Source: JBQTHI01 sp052390035 (GTDB taxonomy: Bacteria; Actinomycetota; Acidimicrobiia; Spongiisociales; ZC4RG35). From it: a stretch of 15,772 nt of DNA. The notes under the pieces were generated by a model that was not told the origin of the DNA, did not search any database, and was given only the letters and a program-made list of their open reading frames with translations. Below, piece after piece: positions 1 to 7,867 of this stretch. The position numbers and the translations under genes were made by a program. The first letter of the stretch is position 1. Each line of letters opens with the position of its first letter. The stretch is from NCBI GenBank assembly GCA_052390035.1, contig JBQTHI010000043.1, positions 1-15,772 of the forward strand. The letters are read 5' to 3'.

Positions 1-2
1 AG

Positions 3-515
3 ATAGGCGAAATCGCCGAAAGCCTGGCGGCCTTCGGATCCCCCGAGGTGGCGAACCTTGCCGCGGTGTTTCAGAGCGAAACTGGATACGCCACCCCGAA
101 GCTAATCGTGCGGGCGGCCGTCATCGACCAGGATCGGATCCTCATGGTGAAGGAGACCGCCGATGGCCGGTGGACGCTACCGGGTGGATGGGTTGACATC
201 GGCGAGTCTCCATCCGTGGCGGCCGAAAGAGAAGTGGCCGAAGAGTCCGGTTATCGGGTTCGGGCAGTGAAGTTGGCCGCCCTCTACGACAAGCTTCGTC
301 ATCAACACCCACGCGCCCCGCACCACGCCTATCTGGTTTTTGTGCTTTGCCAACTGTTGGGTGGGGAAGCACGGCGAAGCGTCGAGACGAGCGAAATCGG
401 TTGGTTCTCAGTCGACCAGCTTCCGCCGCTTTCCCCTGGTCGGGCAACGGAGGGTCAAATCAGGCGAATGTTCGATCATCACCGGCACCCGCACCTACCC
501 GCGGACTTCGATTGA
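3..515 (+). CDS. NUDIX hydrolase, 5' end outside window
   Basis: Hydrolase of the NUDIX superfamily, which cleaves nucleoside diphosphates linked to another moiety; the substrate cannot be told from sequence. Counting from the GTG at 48, the Nudix box is complete: G47, E53, R61-E62, E65-E66 and G68, with Tyr69 where an aliphatic residue is usual. The segment before it (FQSETGYATPKLIVRAAV) resembles the linker in NUDIX proteins that carry an extra N-terminal helical domain (Nudix_N type). The frame stays open from position 3 through that segment, so the true start lies upstream of the window and the GTG at 48 is probably internal. The C-terminal pattern (DQLPPLSPGR followed by an EQIRRMF-like helix) fits this subfamily. 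The stop is 32 nt before the next gene, so it may be first in, or upstream within, the signalling operon. Confidence 0.9.
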   Translation: MGEIAESLAAFGSPEVANLAAVFQSETGYATPKLIVRAAVIDQDRILMVKETADGRWTLPGGWVDIGESPSVAAEREVAEESGYRVRAVKLAALYDKLRHQHPRAPHHAYLVFVLCQLLGGEARRSVETSEIGWFSVDQLPPLSPGRATEGQIRRMFDHHRHPHLPADFD

Positions 516-547
516 GTCTGATATTTCCATCGGCGGCTTCTAAGGTC

Positions 548-2194
548 ATGGTCGTGGGAAAGCCGGTGATTCTGGCGGTCGACGATGACCAGCTGGTTTT
601 GAATGCCGTCCAGCGCGACCTTCGGCAGCGCTATGCCGAGGACTACACGGTCGTGGGGGTCACGTCTGGCAAAGAGGCCCTTACGGTGCTGAACGAGCTG
701 GCCGCCCAGGGTGATCCCGCCGCTCTCCTGATCGTCGACCAGCGGATGCCGGAGATGACCGGTGTGGACTTTCTGGAGGCGGCCCGGCGACTGGACGAGA
801 GCACTCAGCGGGTCCTGCTCACCGCCTACGCCGACACCGAAGCCGCCATCGCTGCCATCAACCGCGCCGGCGTGGCTCAATACATCCTCAAGCCGTGGGA
901 TCCACCCGAATCCAAGCTGTATCCGATTCTCGACGATCTGCTCGATACCTGGCGTGGTGGGTACCGTCCCCGTTTCAGCGGGATCCGAGTACTCGGCGAT
1001 CGATGGGATGTCCCTACCCGCCATCTCAAAGACTTCCTCGCTCGCAACCAGGTGCCTTATCAGTCGGTCGAAGCCGGCGGCACCGAGGGCCAGGTGCTGC
1101 TCAGCGCTCTCGAAGTCTCGGCCGCCGATCTGCCCGTGGTGTTGCTCGAGGATGGGCGCCGGCTGGTCAATCCCAGCATCGCCGACTTGGCCGAGGCGGC
1201 CCGGTTGCACACCAGGGCCCAGGCCGAGGTTTACGACCTGATCATCGTCGGCGCCGGACCGGCGGGATTGGCCGCCGCCGTATACGCCGCCTCCGAAGGG
1301 CTCTCGGTGCTCGCCGTCGAACGAGAGGCACCGGGCGGTCAAGCCGGGCAGAGCGCTCGCATCGAGAACTATCTCGGCTTCCCGGCCGGCCTGTCGGGTG
1401 CCGACCTCACCCGGCGAGCGGTGGCCCAAGCGTCCCGTTTCAGCGCCGAGTTGCTCGTGCCGGTGGAGGCCGTCGAGCTGTCCCGCAACGACCCCTATCG
1501 GATCGTCCGATTCTCGGACGGGGCGGTCGCTTCAGGGAAGACGGTGCTGATCGCCACGGGGGTGTCCTATCGCATGCTGGCCGTGCCGGGAGTTGACCGT
1601 TACACCGGCAGCGGCGTCTACTACGGCGCGTCGGCGGTCGAAGCGACCGAATATCGCGGCCGGCCGATCGTAGTGATCGGAGCCGGAAACGCGGCCGGGC
1701 AGGCGGCGCTTTTCTTGGCCGGGACTGCATCTGAGGTGCGGATGGTGGTGCGGGGGGCTTCTCTGGCGGCTTCGATGTCGGCTTACCTCATCGACCGAAT
1801 AGACGCCACCCCCAACATTGAGGTGACGTATGAGTCGAAGGTGACGTCGATCGAGGGCGGTGACCGGCCTGAGACGATCACGGTTAGACGGCCCCAAGGG
1901 GAAGAGCAGTGGGAGGCGGCGGCGGTCTTCATCTTCGTCGGGCAGGCCCCCCGGACCGATTGGCTGGCACAAACCCTGCAACGGGATACTCAGGGTTTCA
2001 TCCTCACTGGGTCCGAGTGTGCCTTCCAGCCGGGGTTGACCCCAGACCGGCTGCCATTGATGATGGAAGCAAGCGTCCCGGGGGTCTTTGCTGCCGGCGA
2101 CGTGCGGGCGGGGTCAATCAAGCGAGTCGCCTCGGCGACAGGGGAAGGGTCGATGGCCGTCAAGTTGGTACATCAGCACCTCGAGAGTCTGTGA
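548..2194 (+). CDS. Response regulator fused to thioredoxin-reductase-like FAD oxidoreductase
   Basis: Three parts in one chain of about 548 aa. Residues 5-130 form a receiver domain: acidic pair DDD near the start, phospho-acceptor Asp64 in VDQRMP, Lys115 in YILKPWD. Residues 138-215 look like a glutaredoxin-fold spacer (VLGDRWD, LPVVLLEDG) without cysteines. From about 230 on it is a thioredoxin-reductase-type flavoprotein: FAD-binding GAGPAG at 235-240, NAD(P)H-binding GAGNAAG near 378, and the C-terminal FAAGDVR flavin motif. The active-site CxxC is absent: the aligned stretch 358-363 reads YYGASA, and the only Cys in the whole protein lies in SECAFQ. It should therefore not be a thioredoxin reductase; another electron acceptor or a sensory flavin role is inferred. 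ATG548 has no good ribosome site; GTG554 has AAGG at 542-545 with 8-nt spacing and is an alternative start. The partner kinase is encoded immediately downstream. Confidence 0.93.
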   Translation: MVVGKPVILAVDDDQLVLNAVQRDLRQRYAEDYTVVGVTSGKEALTVLNELAAQGDPAALLIVDQRMPEMTGVDFLEAARRLDESTQRVLLTAYADTEAAIAAINRAGVAQYILKPWDPPESKLYPILDDLLDTWRGGYRPRFSGIRVLGDRWDVPTRHLKDFLARNQVPYQSVEAGGTEGQVLLSALEVSAADLPVVLLEDGRRLVNPSIADLAEAARLHTRAQAEVYDLIIVGAGPAGLAAAVYAASEGLSVLAVEREAPGGQAGQSARIENYLGFPAGLSGADLTRRAVAQASRFSAELLVPVEAVELSRNDPYRIVRFSDGAVASGKTVLIATGVSYRMLAVPGVDRYTGSGVYYGASAVEATEYRGRPIVVIGAGNAAGQAALFLAGTASEVRMVVRGASLAASMSAYLIDRIDATPNIEVTYESKVTSIEGGDRPETITVRRPQGEEQWEAAAVFIFVGQAPRTDWLAQTLQRDTQGFILTGSECAFQPGLTPDRLPLMMEASVPGVFAAGDVRAGSIKRVASATGEGSMAVKLVHQHLESL

Positions 2195-3447
2195 ACCCGC
2201 ACGACGTCCTCGCCGAGTTGGCGTACTTCTCGGGACTTCCCGACGACGAGATAGACACGTTGTGTGCGGCCTCGGAGGTCATCCTTGTCAAGAGCGGAGA
2301 TGTAGTGATCGAGGACGGCGCATTGCCTCAGGGTCTACTGGTTGTTGCCGAGGGCAACTTCGAGGCTTACCGCCGGACGGCGGATGAGGATTTGGTCCTC
2401 GGCATCGTCGGCCCCGGAGGTGTGCTTGGGGAGATGTCGGTCCTCGAAGATCGGCCCACCTCGGCTGCGGTCAGGGCACTCGAGGACGGATCACTGGTGC
2501 GAGTTCCGGTTGAGCACTTCCGTCGCGTGCTGGCTGACCCGGTGCTCCACACGGCCATGTTCCAGACCGTCATTGGCCGCCTCCGCGAGCGGGAGGAGGC
2601 GCTGGTCCATGGCGAGAAACTGGCCTCACTGGGTGTGCTCGCCGCCGGATTGCTTCATGAGGTGAACAACCCCGCCGCGGCCATGGCTCGGGCGGCCCAT
2701 CACCTCGGTCAGCTCATCGGAGATCTGCTGCCTCCCCGACAAGGTGAAGCTCCCACCGGACTCGAGCGAGCCCGGCAGATCGATCGGATCTCGGATCTTG
2801 TTGATCCCTCAGGCGTCGAGCGGGAACTGGCCGCCTCCCTCGTTGATCAGGGCTGGAGAGGCGAAGACCTGGTCGCCATCGACCCGGCTCAGCGGTTGTC
2901 TACCGCTCGTCTGGTGCATGCCCGTCAGCTGGCCGGCGAGATCGGAATGGCGGCCGCCCGCCTTACCGAGCTGGTGCAGGCCGTGAAGCGGTGGACCTTC
3001 TCCGGGCAGGGTCCGTTGCAGCCCGTGGACTTCAACCAGGTGGTGAACGACAGCCTGGTGCTTCTCCGCCACAAGACCGCCGGCAAGCGGATCGACCTTG
3101 ATTTGGGTGAGGTGGCTCCGGTTGAGGGGCGGGGAGTCGAGCTCAGCCAGGTCGTCACCAACCTGGTCGACAATGCCCTCGATGCCGCCGACCACCTCGT
3201 GCTCGTTACCACCATGTCCGGCGATGGTGAGGTGATCCTCGAGGTGGCAGATGATGGTGCCGGAATTCCGCCCGACCTGGTCGCCCGAATTTGGGAGCCC
3301 TTCTTCACCACCAAGGAACCCGGCCAGGGAAGCGGACTGGGACTCGGCATCTCGCGGCGCATAGCCATCAGCCATGGCGGCCGCCTCGATGTGGAGTCCG
3401 AGCCCGGAAAGACGGTCTTCAGGCTGGTCCTTCCACGCCCGAACTAG
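2191..3447 (+). CDS. CRP-like-domain sensor histidine kinase
   Basis: A soluble 418-aa kinase without visible membrane segments. Residues about 5-125 form a cyclic-nucleotide-binding-type (CRP-like) domain with the GGVLGEMSVLEDRPTSAAV signature. Residues 140-175 hold the dimerisation/phospho-acceptor helix with His156 in LLHEVNNP. The C-terminal HATPase has an N box (N324-LVDN), G1 (DDGAGIP), F box (WEPFFTTK) and G2 (GSGLGLGI), so all kinase motifs are intact. About 100 residues between the H box and the N box are longer than usual and unassigned. The start GTG overlaps the upstream TGA as GTGA, which implies translational coupling and an equimolar pair with the response-regulator flavoprotein, its likely phosphotransfer partner. 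In the phosphate-binding cassette Thr replaces the Arg expected for cAMP (RPTSA rather than RPRSA), so the ligand may not be a cyclic nucleotide. Confidence 0.93.
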   Translation: MNPHDVLAELAYFSGLPDDEIDTLCAASEVILVKSGDVVIEDGALPQGLLVVAEGNFEAYRRTADEDLVLGIVGPGGVLGEMSVLEDRPTSAAVRALEDGSLVRVPVEHFRRVLADPVLHTAMFQTVIGRLREREEALVHGEKLASLGVLAAGLLHEVNNPAAAMARAAHHLGQLIGDLLPPRQGEAPTGLERARQIDRISDLVDPSGVERELAASLVDQGWRGEDLVAIDPAQRLSTARLVHARQLAGEIGMAAARLTELVQAVKRWTFSGQGPLQPVDFNQVVNDSLVLLRHKTAGKRIDLDLGEVAPVEGRGVELSQVVTNLVDNALDAADHLVLVTTMSGDGEVILEVADDGAGIPPDLVARIWEPFFTTKEPGQGSGLGLGISRRIAISHGGRLDVESEPGKTVFRLVLPRPN

Positions 3448-3458
3448 CTTCGAAACAT

Positions 3459-6155
3459 ATGGTGAATTCGCTCCCAACGGGGATCGTCACTTTCGCTTTC
3501 ACCGACATCGAAGGCTCCACCCGGCTACTGCAAAGCACCGGTGGCCACTACCGGCAGATACTGGAAGAGCATGCCGAAATCATCCGGGGCGCCGTCGCCG
3601 GTTCGGGCGGTGTCGTCGTCGGCACCGAAGGAGATTCCATCTTTGCCGTGTTTGCCTCGCCGAAAGGGGCGCTAGCCGCGGCGTCGCGATTCCAGCGTGA
3701 GCTTTTCACCCACCCCTTCCCCGCCGAGGCCAGGGTGCGGGTACGGGTGGGGATTCACAGCGGTGAGGGGGTTCTCGGCGGCGACAACTACGTCGGCCTC
3801 GACGTCCACAAAGCCGCCCGCATCGCCGCCGCCGGGCACGGCGGGCAAGTGCTGGTTTCCAAAGCGACCGCCGGGCTGGTAGACGGCCAGTTGCCCGACG
3901 GCACCTCTCTCCGTCCCCTCGGCGGCCATCTGCTGAAGGATCTGGAACATCGGGAGGAGCTGTTCCAGTTGGTCATCGAGGGGCTGCCAACCGATTTCCC
4001 GCGCCTTCGCACCGTCGGCACGGCACTCAATAACCTGCCGATCGAGCTGACCGGATTTGTTAGCCGGCCCGAACTGGGGGCGATAGTCGACCTGCTTTCC
4101 TCGGCACGATTGGTGACCCTTACCGGTTCGGGCGGCACCGGCAAGACCCGGCTGTCGCTGCACGTCGCGGCCGATCTGGCCGACAAGTTTCCCGATGGGG
4201 TTTGGTTCGTGCCCCTCGCCGCCATCTCCCAACCCGAGCTGGTTACCACCGCGGTGACCTCGACCCTGGGACTGGCGGCCTCCGCCGAAGATCCCGACCG
4301 TCGCCTGGCGGAGTATCTGCAAACCAAGCAGTTACTGCTGGTTCTCGACAACTTTGAGCAAGTCCTGACCGCAGCGCCACAGGTGGCGGGCTGGCTGCGA
4401 GGTGCCGATGAGCTGAAGGTGCTGGTCACTTCTCGCAGCCCTCTTCACATCTACGGCGAGCAGGAATTCTCGGTTCCCCCGCTGGCTGTGCCGCCCGAAG
4501 ACGAAATCGCCACTGCCGACACCTTGCTCGACTACCCGTCGGTGCGGCTCTTTGTAGAGCGGGCAAAGGCCGCCCGACCCGACTTTGCGTTAGAAGCGCA
4601 CAACGCAGGGGTAGTGGTGGACATCGTTGCCGGACTGGACGGACTACCGCTTGCCATTGAGCTGGCGGCTGCCCGGGTCCGCCACCTCCCGCTGGAGGCG
4701 ATCCGCCGCCGTCTCTCTACTCGATTGGATTTTCTCACCGGGGGGCCTCAGGATCTTGCTCCTCGACAGCGGACGCTGCGCGCCGCGGTGATGTGGAGCT
4801 ACGAACTCCTCGACCCCCAGCACCGGCGCCTGTTCTCCCGGTTGGGAGTCTTCAGAAACGGCTTCGAGCTGGAGCAGGCAGAGGAGGTATGCGGACCGGG
4901 ATTGGAGGTCGATGTTCTCGACGGATTGATCCATCTGGGGGACCAGAGCCTTTTGCGCCCCGTGGAGACTTCGGGCGAGCCCCGGTTTCTGATGCTTGAG
5001 ACCATACGAGAGTTTGCGATCGAACAGCTTCAGCTCAGTGGCGAAGAAGACGGGATCCGCCACCGTCACTTCGTTGCCTACCTGAAGCTGGCCGAACGGG
5101 CCGCACCCCTGTATACAAGGTCGGAGAGCCGCCGCTGGCTCGACCATACCGAACGGGACCATGAGAACCTCCGAGCGGCACTGGACCGGGCTACCGACCA
5201 GGGCGAGGCGGAGGTCGCTCATCGCCTGGCCGGGTCGCTTTGGCGTTTCTGGCAGATGCGGGGATACCTGCGCGAGGGAAGGCAACGGACTGCCAAAGCT
5301 CTGGCCCTCCGGGGCGGATCGCCTCGCTCCCGGATCATCGGGGAGGAAGCGGCCGGGGGCCTGGCATATTGGCAAGCCGATATGGAAGGTGCCGACGAGC
5401 ACTACCGCCGAGCCCTCGACCTCGCCCGCGAGATCGGTGATCCCACCCTGACTGCCCATGCGCAGTACAACCGGGGCTCCTCCCGAGCTTTACACGCCGG
5501 GGTGCAGGCTGCGCTCGCCGATCTGGACGAAGCGCTCGAGCTGGCCGAGACGATCGGCGACCAGGAATTGATTGGCCGGATCCACTGGGGCAAAGGGACG
5601 GTTCTATTTCTGCACGAGTCGGCCGAGCTCGACGACCCGCAAGCCGCCCTCGTCGAGTTCCTGATGGCGGCCGACGCCCTGAGCGGGACGGGGGCGACGT
5701 TCGACATCGGATGGACAGAGCGCATGCTGGCAGCCGTGCTCCTTACCCTTCGCCGGGTGGAGGAGGCGGAGGCGCATCTTCGCAAAGGCCTCTCGCTATT
5801 TGTCGAAGCCGGAGACCTTTCGGCTCTGCCGCTTCACGTCCGTGACTACGTGCAGGTCCTTCTAAATCGTAAGGACTACCAAACGGCTTTGGTTTTGGCC
5901 GGTGCGGCCGCGTCGCTGCAGTCGATGACGCAGACCAACATGCTCGATCTCATCGCCAACAACATGCGGGGCCTCGATGTGGCGATCGCCGCGGTGGGAC
6001 CAGAACGGGCCGAGAAGCTGGTGGCCGAAGGCGAGTCGTTTTCTATCGACCAGATCCTCTCGATAGTGCTTGATCATCTCACCATATCGGCCACGGGAGC
6101 GCTGGCCGGTCAGTCGGGGGGTGCGGGTGAAGGGGATTCGCCGCCAGGGCGCTGA
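3459..6155 (+). CDS. Class III nucleotide cyclase fused to NB-ARC/STAND ATPase and TPR-like repeats
   Basis: A large cytosolic signalling protein of about 898 aa. Residues 5-180 are a class III cyclase domain: metal-binding Asp16 in FTDIEGSTRL, second Asp59 in GTEGDSIF, Arg121 in VHKAAR. His117 stands where the transition-state Asn is usual, a change I recall as common in this ATPase-fused actinobacterial subfamily. Residues 195-480 are an NB-ARC/STAND ATPase: P-loop GSGGTGKT at 223-230, Walker B LLLVLDN with Asp297, the GLPLAIELAAAR motif and a winged-helix region around SYELLDPQHRRLFSRL. The remaining 400 residues are helical and TPR-like (AHAQYNRGSS, RRVEEAEAHLRKGLSLF), a likely sensing tail. 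ATG3459 follows the kinase stop by 11 nt; GTG3462 is equally possible, and neither has a strong ribosome site. The 3' end overlaps the convergent SCO1664 gene by 77 bp. A plausible logic is that ligand binding by the tail controls the cyclase through the ATPase. Confidence 0.92.
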   Translation: MVNSLPTGIVTFAFTDIEGSTRLLQSTGGHYRQILEEHAEIIRGAVAGSGGVVVGTEGDSIFAVFASPKGALAAASRFQRELFTHPFPAEARVRVRVGIHSGEGVLGGDNYVGLDVHKAARIAAAGHGGQVLVSKATAGLVDGQLPDGTSLRPLGGHLLKDLEHREELFQLVIEGLPTDFPRLRTVGTALNNLPIELTGFVSRPELGAIVDLLSSARLVTLTGSGGTGKTRLSLHVAADLADKFPDGVWFVPLAAISQPELVTTAVTSTLGLAASAEDPDRRLAEYLQTKQLLLVLDNFEQVLTAAPQVAGWLRGADELKVLVTSRSPLHIYGEQEFSVPPLAVPPEDEIATADTLLDYPSVRLFVERAKAARPDFALEAHNAGVVVDIVAGLDGLPLAIELAAARVRHLPLEAIRRRLSTRLDFLTGGPQDLAPRQRTLRAAVMWSYELLDPQHRRLFSRLGVFRNGFELEQAEEVCGPGLEVDVLDGLIHLGDQSLLRPVETSGEPRFLMLETIREFAIEQLQLSGEEDGIRHRHFVAYLKLAERAAPLYTRSESRRWLDHTERDHENLRAALDRATDQGEAEVAHRLAGSLWRFWQMRGYLREGRQRTAKALALRGGSPRSRIIGEEAAGGLAYWQADMEGADEHYRRALDLAREIGDPTLTAHAQYNRGSSRALHAGVQAALADLDEALELAETIGDQELIGRIHWGKGTVLFLHESAELDDPQAALVEFLMAADALSGTGATFDIGWTERMLAAVLLTLRRVEEAEAHLRKGLSLFVEAGDLSALPLHVRDYVQVLLNRKDYQTALVLAGAAASLQSMTQTNMLDLIANNMRGLDVAIAAVGPERAEKLVAEGESFSIDQILSIVLDHLTISATGALAGQSGGAGEGDSPPGR

Positions 6156-6792
6156 CCCGGTCGCGAAGCGACACGGTCTCATTTGTTCCGAGAAGGTTCG
6201 CCACCTCATCGGCGAGGTAATGATCAAGGGAGGCGGTGAGCGACTCCAACGCGCTGGTCATTGCCGAAGGCAGAGAACGGCCGGCAAATCCCCAAAGGAC
6301 TGTCCGCAGCTTGGGCTCGGGATGAAAGGTGAGTCCGTTGTCGATGGCCCAAAGCTGGCCATTGGCCCGTTCCGAAAGAAGGTGCCCGATCTTGCGGTCG
6401 GCGTTGTTGCAGACCAGATCCAGAACGGCGACCGGCCAGAGGACAGGATCGAGGTCGGGGCTGAGAAGTGGCCGCGGGTCGAAGTCAAAGTCAGCCTCGA
6501 TGAAGAGTTGGGCCGAGCCGGGGCCAAGTGGGCCGACGGCGGGCGACGTCTCGGGCACGATGGTTAGTCCCATCGCTGCGGCGACCTGATAGGCGAGTAT
6601 CTCGCGGGTAGGAAGGCTGGCGGCGGAGAAGTCCGAGAGGGGGCTCATGCCCTGCTGGGGCTTGTAAACCCAACGAACCCCGCGCCGATCGGTTGCCAGG
6701 AGGGTGTGGTTGGAAGCCGAGGCGAATTCGCCAATTACCTCGGTGAGCCGCACCGGCTCGGTTAGCCGTGGTGGCCGTTGACCGATGGGCAC
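6079..6792 (-). CDS. SCO1664 family protein (PI3/4-kinase-like fold)
   Basis: Member of the SCO1664 family (TIGR03843), found mainly in actinobacteria and distantly like phosphatidylinositol 3-/4-kinases; substrate unknown. With the GTG start at 6792 the protein is 237 aa. Visible kinase-like motifs are VYKPQQG with Lys44 (candidate ATP-binding Lys), NNADRK at about 129-134 (catalytic-loop-like) and AIDNGLTFH with Asp151 (metal-binding-like), then PKLRTVLWGFAG, a family hallmark. I chose GTG6792 because GAGGG sits 6 nt ahead of it; the first start in the open frame is at 6834, and GTG6753 is also possible. It overlaps the end of the DUF3090 gene, as expected for a coupled operon, and its own 3' end is antisense to the last 77 bp of the cyclase gene. 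Confidence 0.9.
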   Translation of the reverse strand: MPIGQRPPRLTEPVRLTEVIGEFASASNHTLLATDRRGVRWVYKPQQGMSPLSDFSAASLPTREILAYQVAAAMGLTIVPETSPAVGPLGPGSAQLFIEADFDFDPRPLLSPDLDPVLWPVAVLDLVCNNADRKIGHLLSERANGQLWAIDNGLTFHPEPKLRTVLWGFAGRSLPSAMTSALESLTASLDHYLADEVANLLGTNETVSLRDRVSALAANPLHPHPPTDRPALPWPIW

Positions 6793-7253
6793 CGGTGACC
6801 CTCGGGGTCCATGGGTAGCTGGCAGCGTGGGCAAAGGGACCTTCCGGCAGCGACCACCCGAGCAGCGATCACCGCCATTGCGCGGAATTGTTCGGAGGTA
6901 ACAACGAAGCTGACCGACTGATCTTCATCAACCGAACCGATGGTCAGCGTGATTCGGGCCTCGCGGTCGATCGAGACGCCGATCGAGCCGATCCGAAACT
7001 CCGGATCCTCGGGCTCGGCAATGCCCGAGCCCTCGGCCACAATGCGGTCGACCACCTCATCGTCGACCTCGATTCCCGAGACCAGTAGAAGACGCAAACC
7101 TTGAGCGGCCAACTCCGCCACCTGGCCCTTCTCGCAGGGAAATGATCGGACGGCACTTCCCTTTTTGATCTGCAGGTAGAAGCGCCGAGAACCGGGTTGG
7201 CCGATGGCACCGGCGGCGACGCCATCGACCGGACCCAGCTCGTCTATTTCCAT
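6762..7253 (-). CDS. DUF3090 family protein with C-terminal zinc-ribbon-like motif
   Basis: A 163-aa protein of the DUF3090 family (TIGR03847), function unknown. The N-terminal pattern GAIGQPGSRRFYLQ is characteristic. The tail holds Cys141-x2-Cys144 ... His153-x-Cys155 in CPRCQLPMDPEGHRC, a likely metal-binding knuckle conserved in the family. The ATG at 7253 lies inside the 3' end of the phosphatase gene (10-bp overlap), and GGGGA about 10 nt upstream could serve as ribosome site. The family nearly always sits between the MSMEG_4193-type phosphatase and the SCO1664-type kinase-like gene, as here, which argues for a joint pathway or complex. In many actinobacteria the mycothiol gene mshC is nearby; it is not in this window. 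Confidence 0.93.
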   Translation of the reverse strand: MEIDELGPVDGVAAGAIGQPGSRRFYLQIKKGSAVRSFPCEKGQVAELAAQGLRLLLVSGIEVDDEVVDRIVAEGSGIAEPEDPEFRIGSIGVSIDREARITLTIGSVDEDQSVSFVVTSEQFRAMAVIAARVVAAGRSLCPRCQLPMDPEGHRCPSVNGHHG

Positions 7254-7855
7254 GTTTTCGGGTCCCCGTTGCCGTTCAAGGCGACCAATCGGGGCTGACC
7301 GCCGGCAGGGAGGTCCAAGACGCTGACTGAGGCCGGAGCCACCGCCAAGCGGCCGAACAGGTCGAGGGGCTGGCCGAGATAGTGCGAAACGACCGCCTTG
7401 ATGACGTCGGCGTGGGTTACCAAGCCGATGGTTTGGCGACGATGCCGTGCTGCGAGTTCTTCACAGGTGGCGACGGCTCTCGCCTGGGCGGCGGCCAACG
7501 ACTCGCCGCCTGGGAACCGGACTCGTGAGGGGTAGTGCATCACCATTCGCCAAGACTTGAGCGGATAAAGAGAGCGGAGGCTACGCCCCGACCATTGCCC
7601 GTAGTCGATCTCGAGCAGGCCATCGTGGTTGCGGACCTCACGGCGTTGGACACGGGCGATTGCGTCGGCCGTCTGGCGAGTTCGCTCCAGCGGCGACGCA
7701 TAGATGGCGGCCAGCCGCACCCGGCCAAGTTGGTCCGCCACCGACTCTGCCATTGCCCGGCCTTCGTCGGTCAGCGACGACCCGGGGAGGCGTCCCGTAA
7801 GAGTCCGGCCGGTTTCGGCCGTGGGGGCATGACGAACTAGTACCAGTCGGGCCAC
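7244..7855 (-). CDS. Histidine phosphatase, MSMEG_4193 family
   Basis: Phosphoglycerate-mutase-like histidine phosphatase of 203 aa (TIGR03848, MSMEG_4193 family). Catalytic signature LVRHAPT with Arg8-His9, a second basic cluster around Arg58 (SPLERTRQT), acidic Glu82 in LLEIDYGQWSG, and the second catalytic His148 in GLVTHADV. Residues are complete, so an active phosphatase is expected; the substrate is not known. The GTG start at 7855 has no Shine-Dalgarno sequence, but TACCCT lies 6 nt upstream, the arrangement of a leaderless actinobacterial transcript. It heads the three-gene set with DUF3090 and SCO1664, which overlap one another and the end of this gene. Confidence 0.94.
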   Translation of the reverse strand: MARLVLVRHAPTAETGRTLTGRLPGSSLTDEGRAMAESVADQLGRVRLAAIYASPLERTRQTADAIARVQRREVRNHDGLLEIDYGQWSGRSLRSLYPLKSWRMVMHYPSRVRFPGGESLAAAQARAVATCEELAARHRRQTIGLVTHADVIKAVVSHYLGQPLDLFGRLAVAPASVSVLDLPAGGQPRLVALNGNGDPKTWK

Positions 7856-7861
7856 GGTCTG

Positions 7862-7867
7862 AGGGTA
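7862..7867 (-). promoter_or_regulatory. Putative -10 box of leaderless phosphatase operon
   Basis: On the minus strand TACCCT (TANNNT pattern) ends 6 nt before the GTG start of the phosphatase gene. A transcript starting about 7 nt after this box would begin at the start codon, consistent with the missing ribosome site. No convincing -35 hexamer is seen. The motif is short and could arise by chance. Confidence 0.35.

Noticed and set aside
347..547. N-terminal extension of the response-regulator flavoprotein upstream of 548
   Set aside because: It overlaps the NUDIX gene in another frame and its translation has no receiver-domain likeness; homology starts at KPVILAVDDD.
1240..2194. Calling the flavoprotein a true thioredoxin reductase (trxB)
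   Set aside because: Both active-site cysteines are absent, so the name would mislead.
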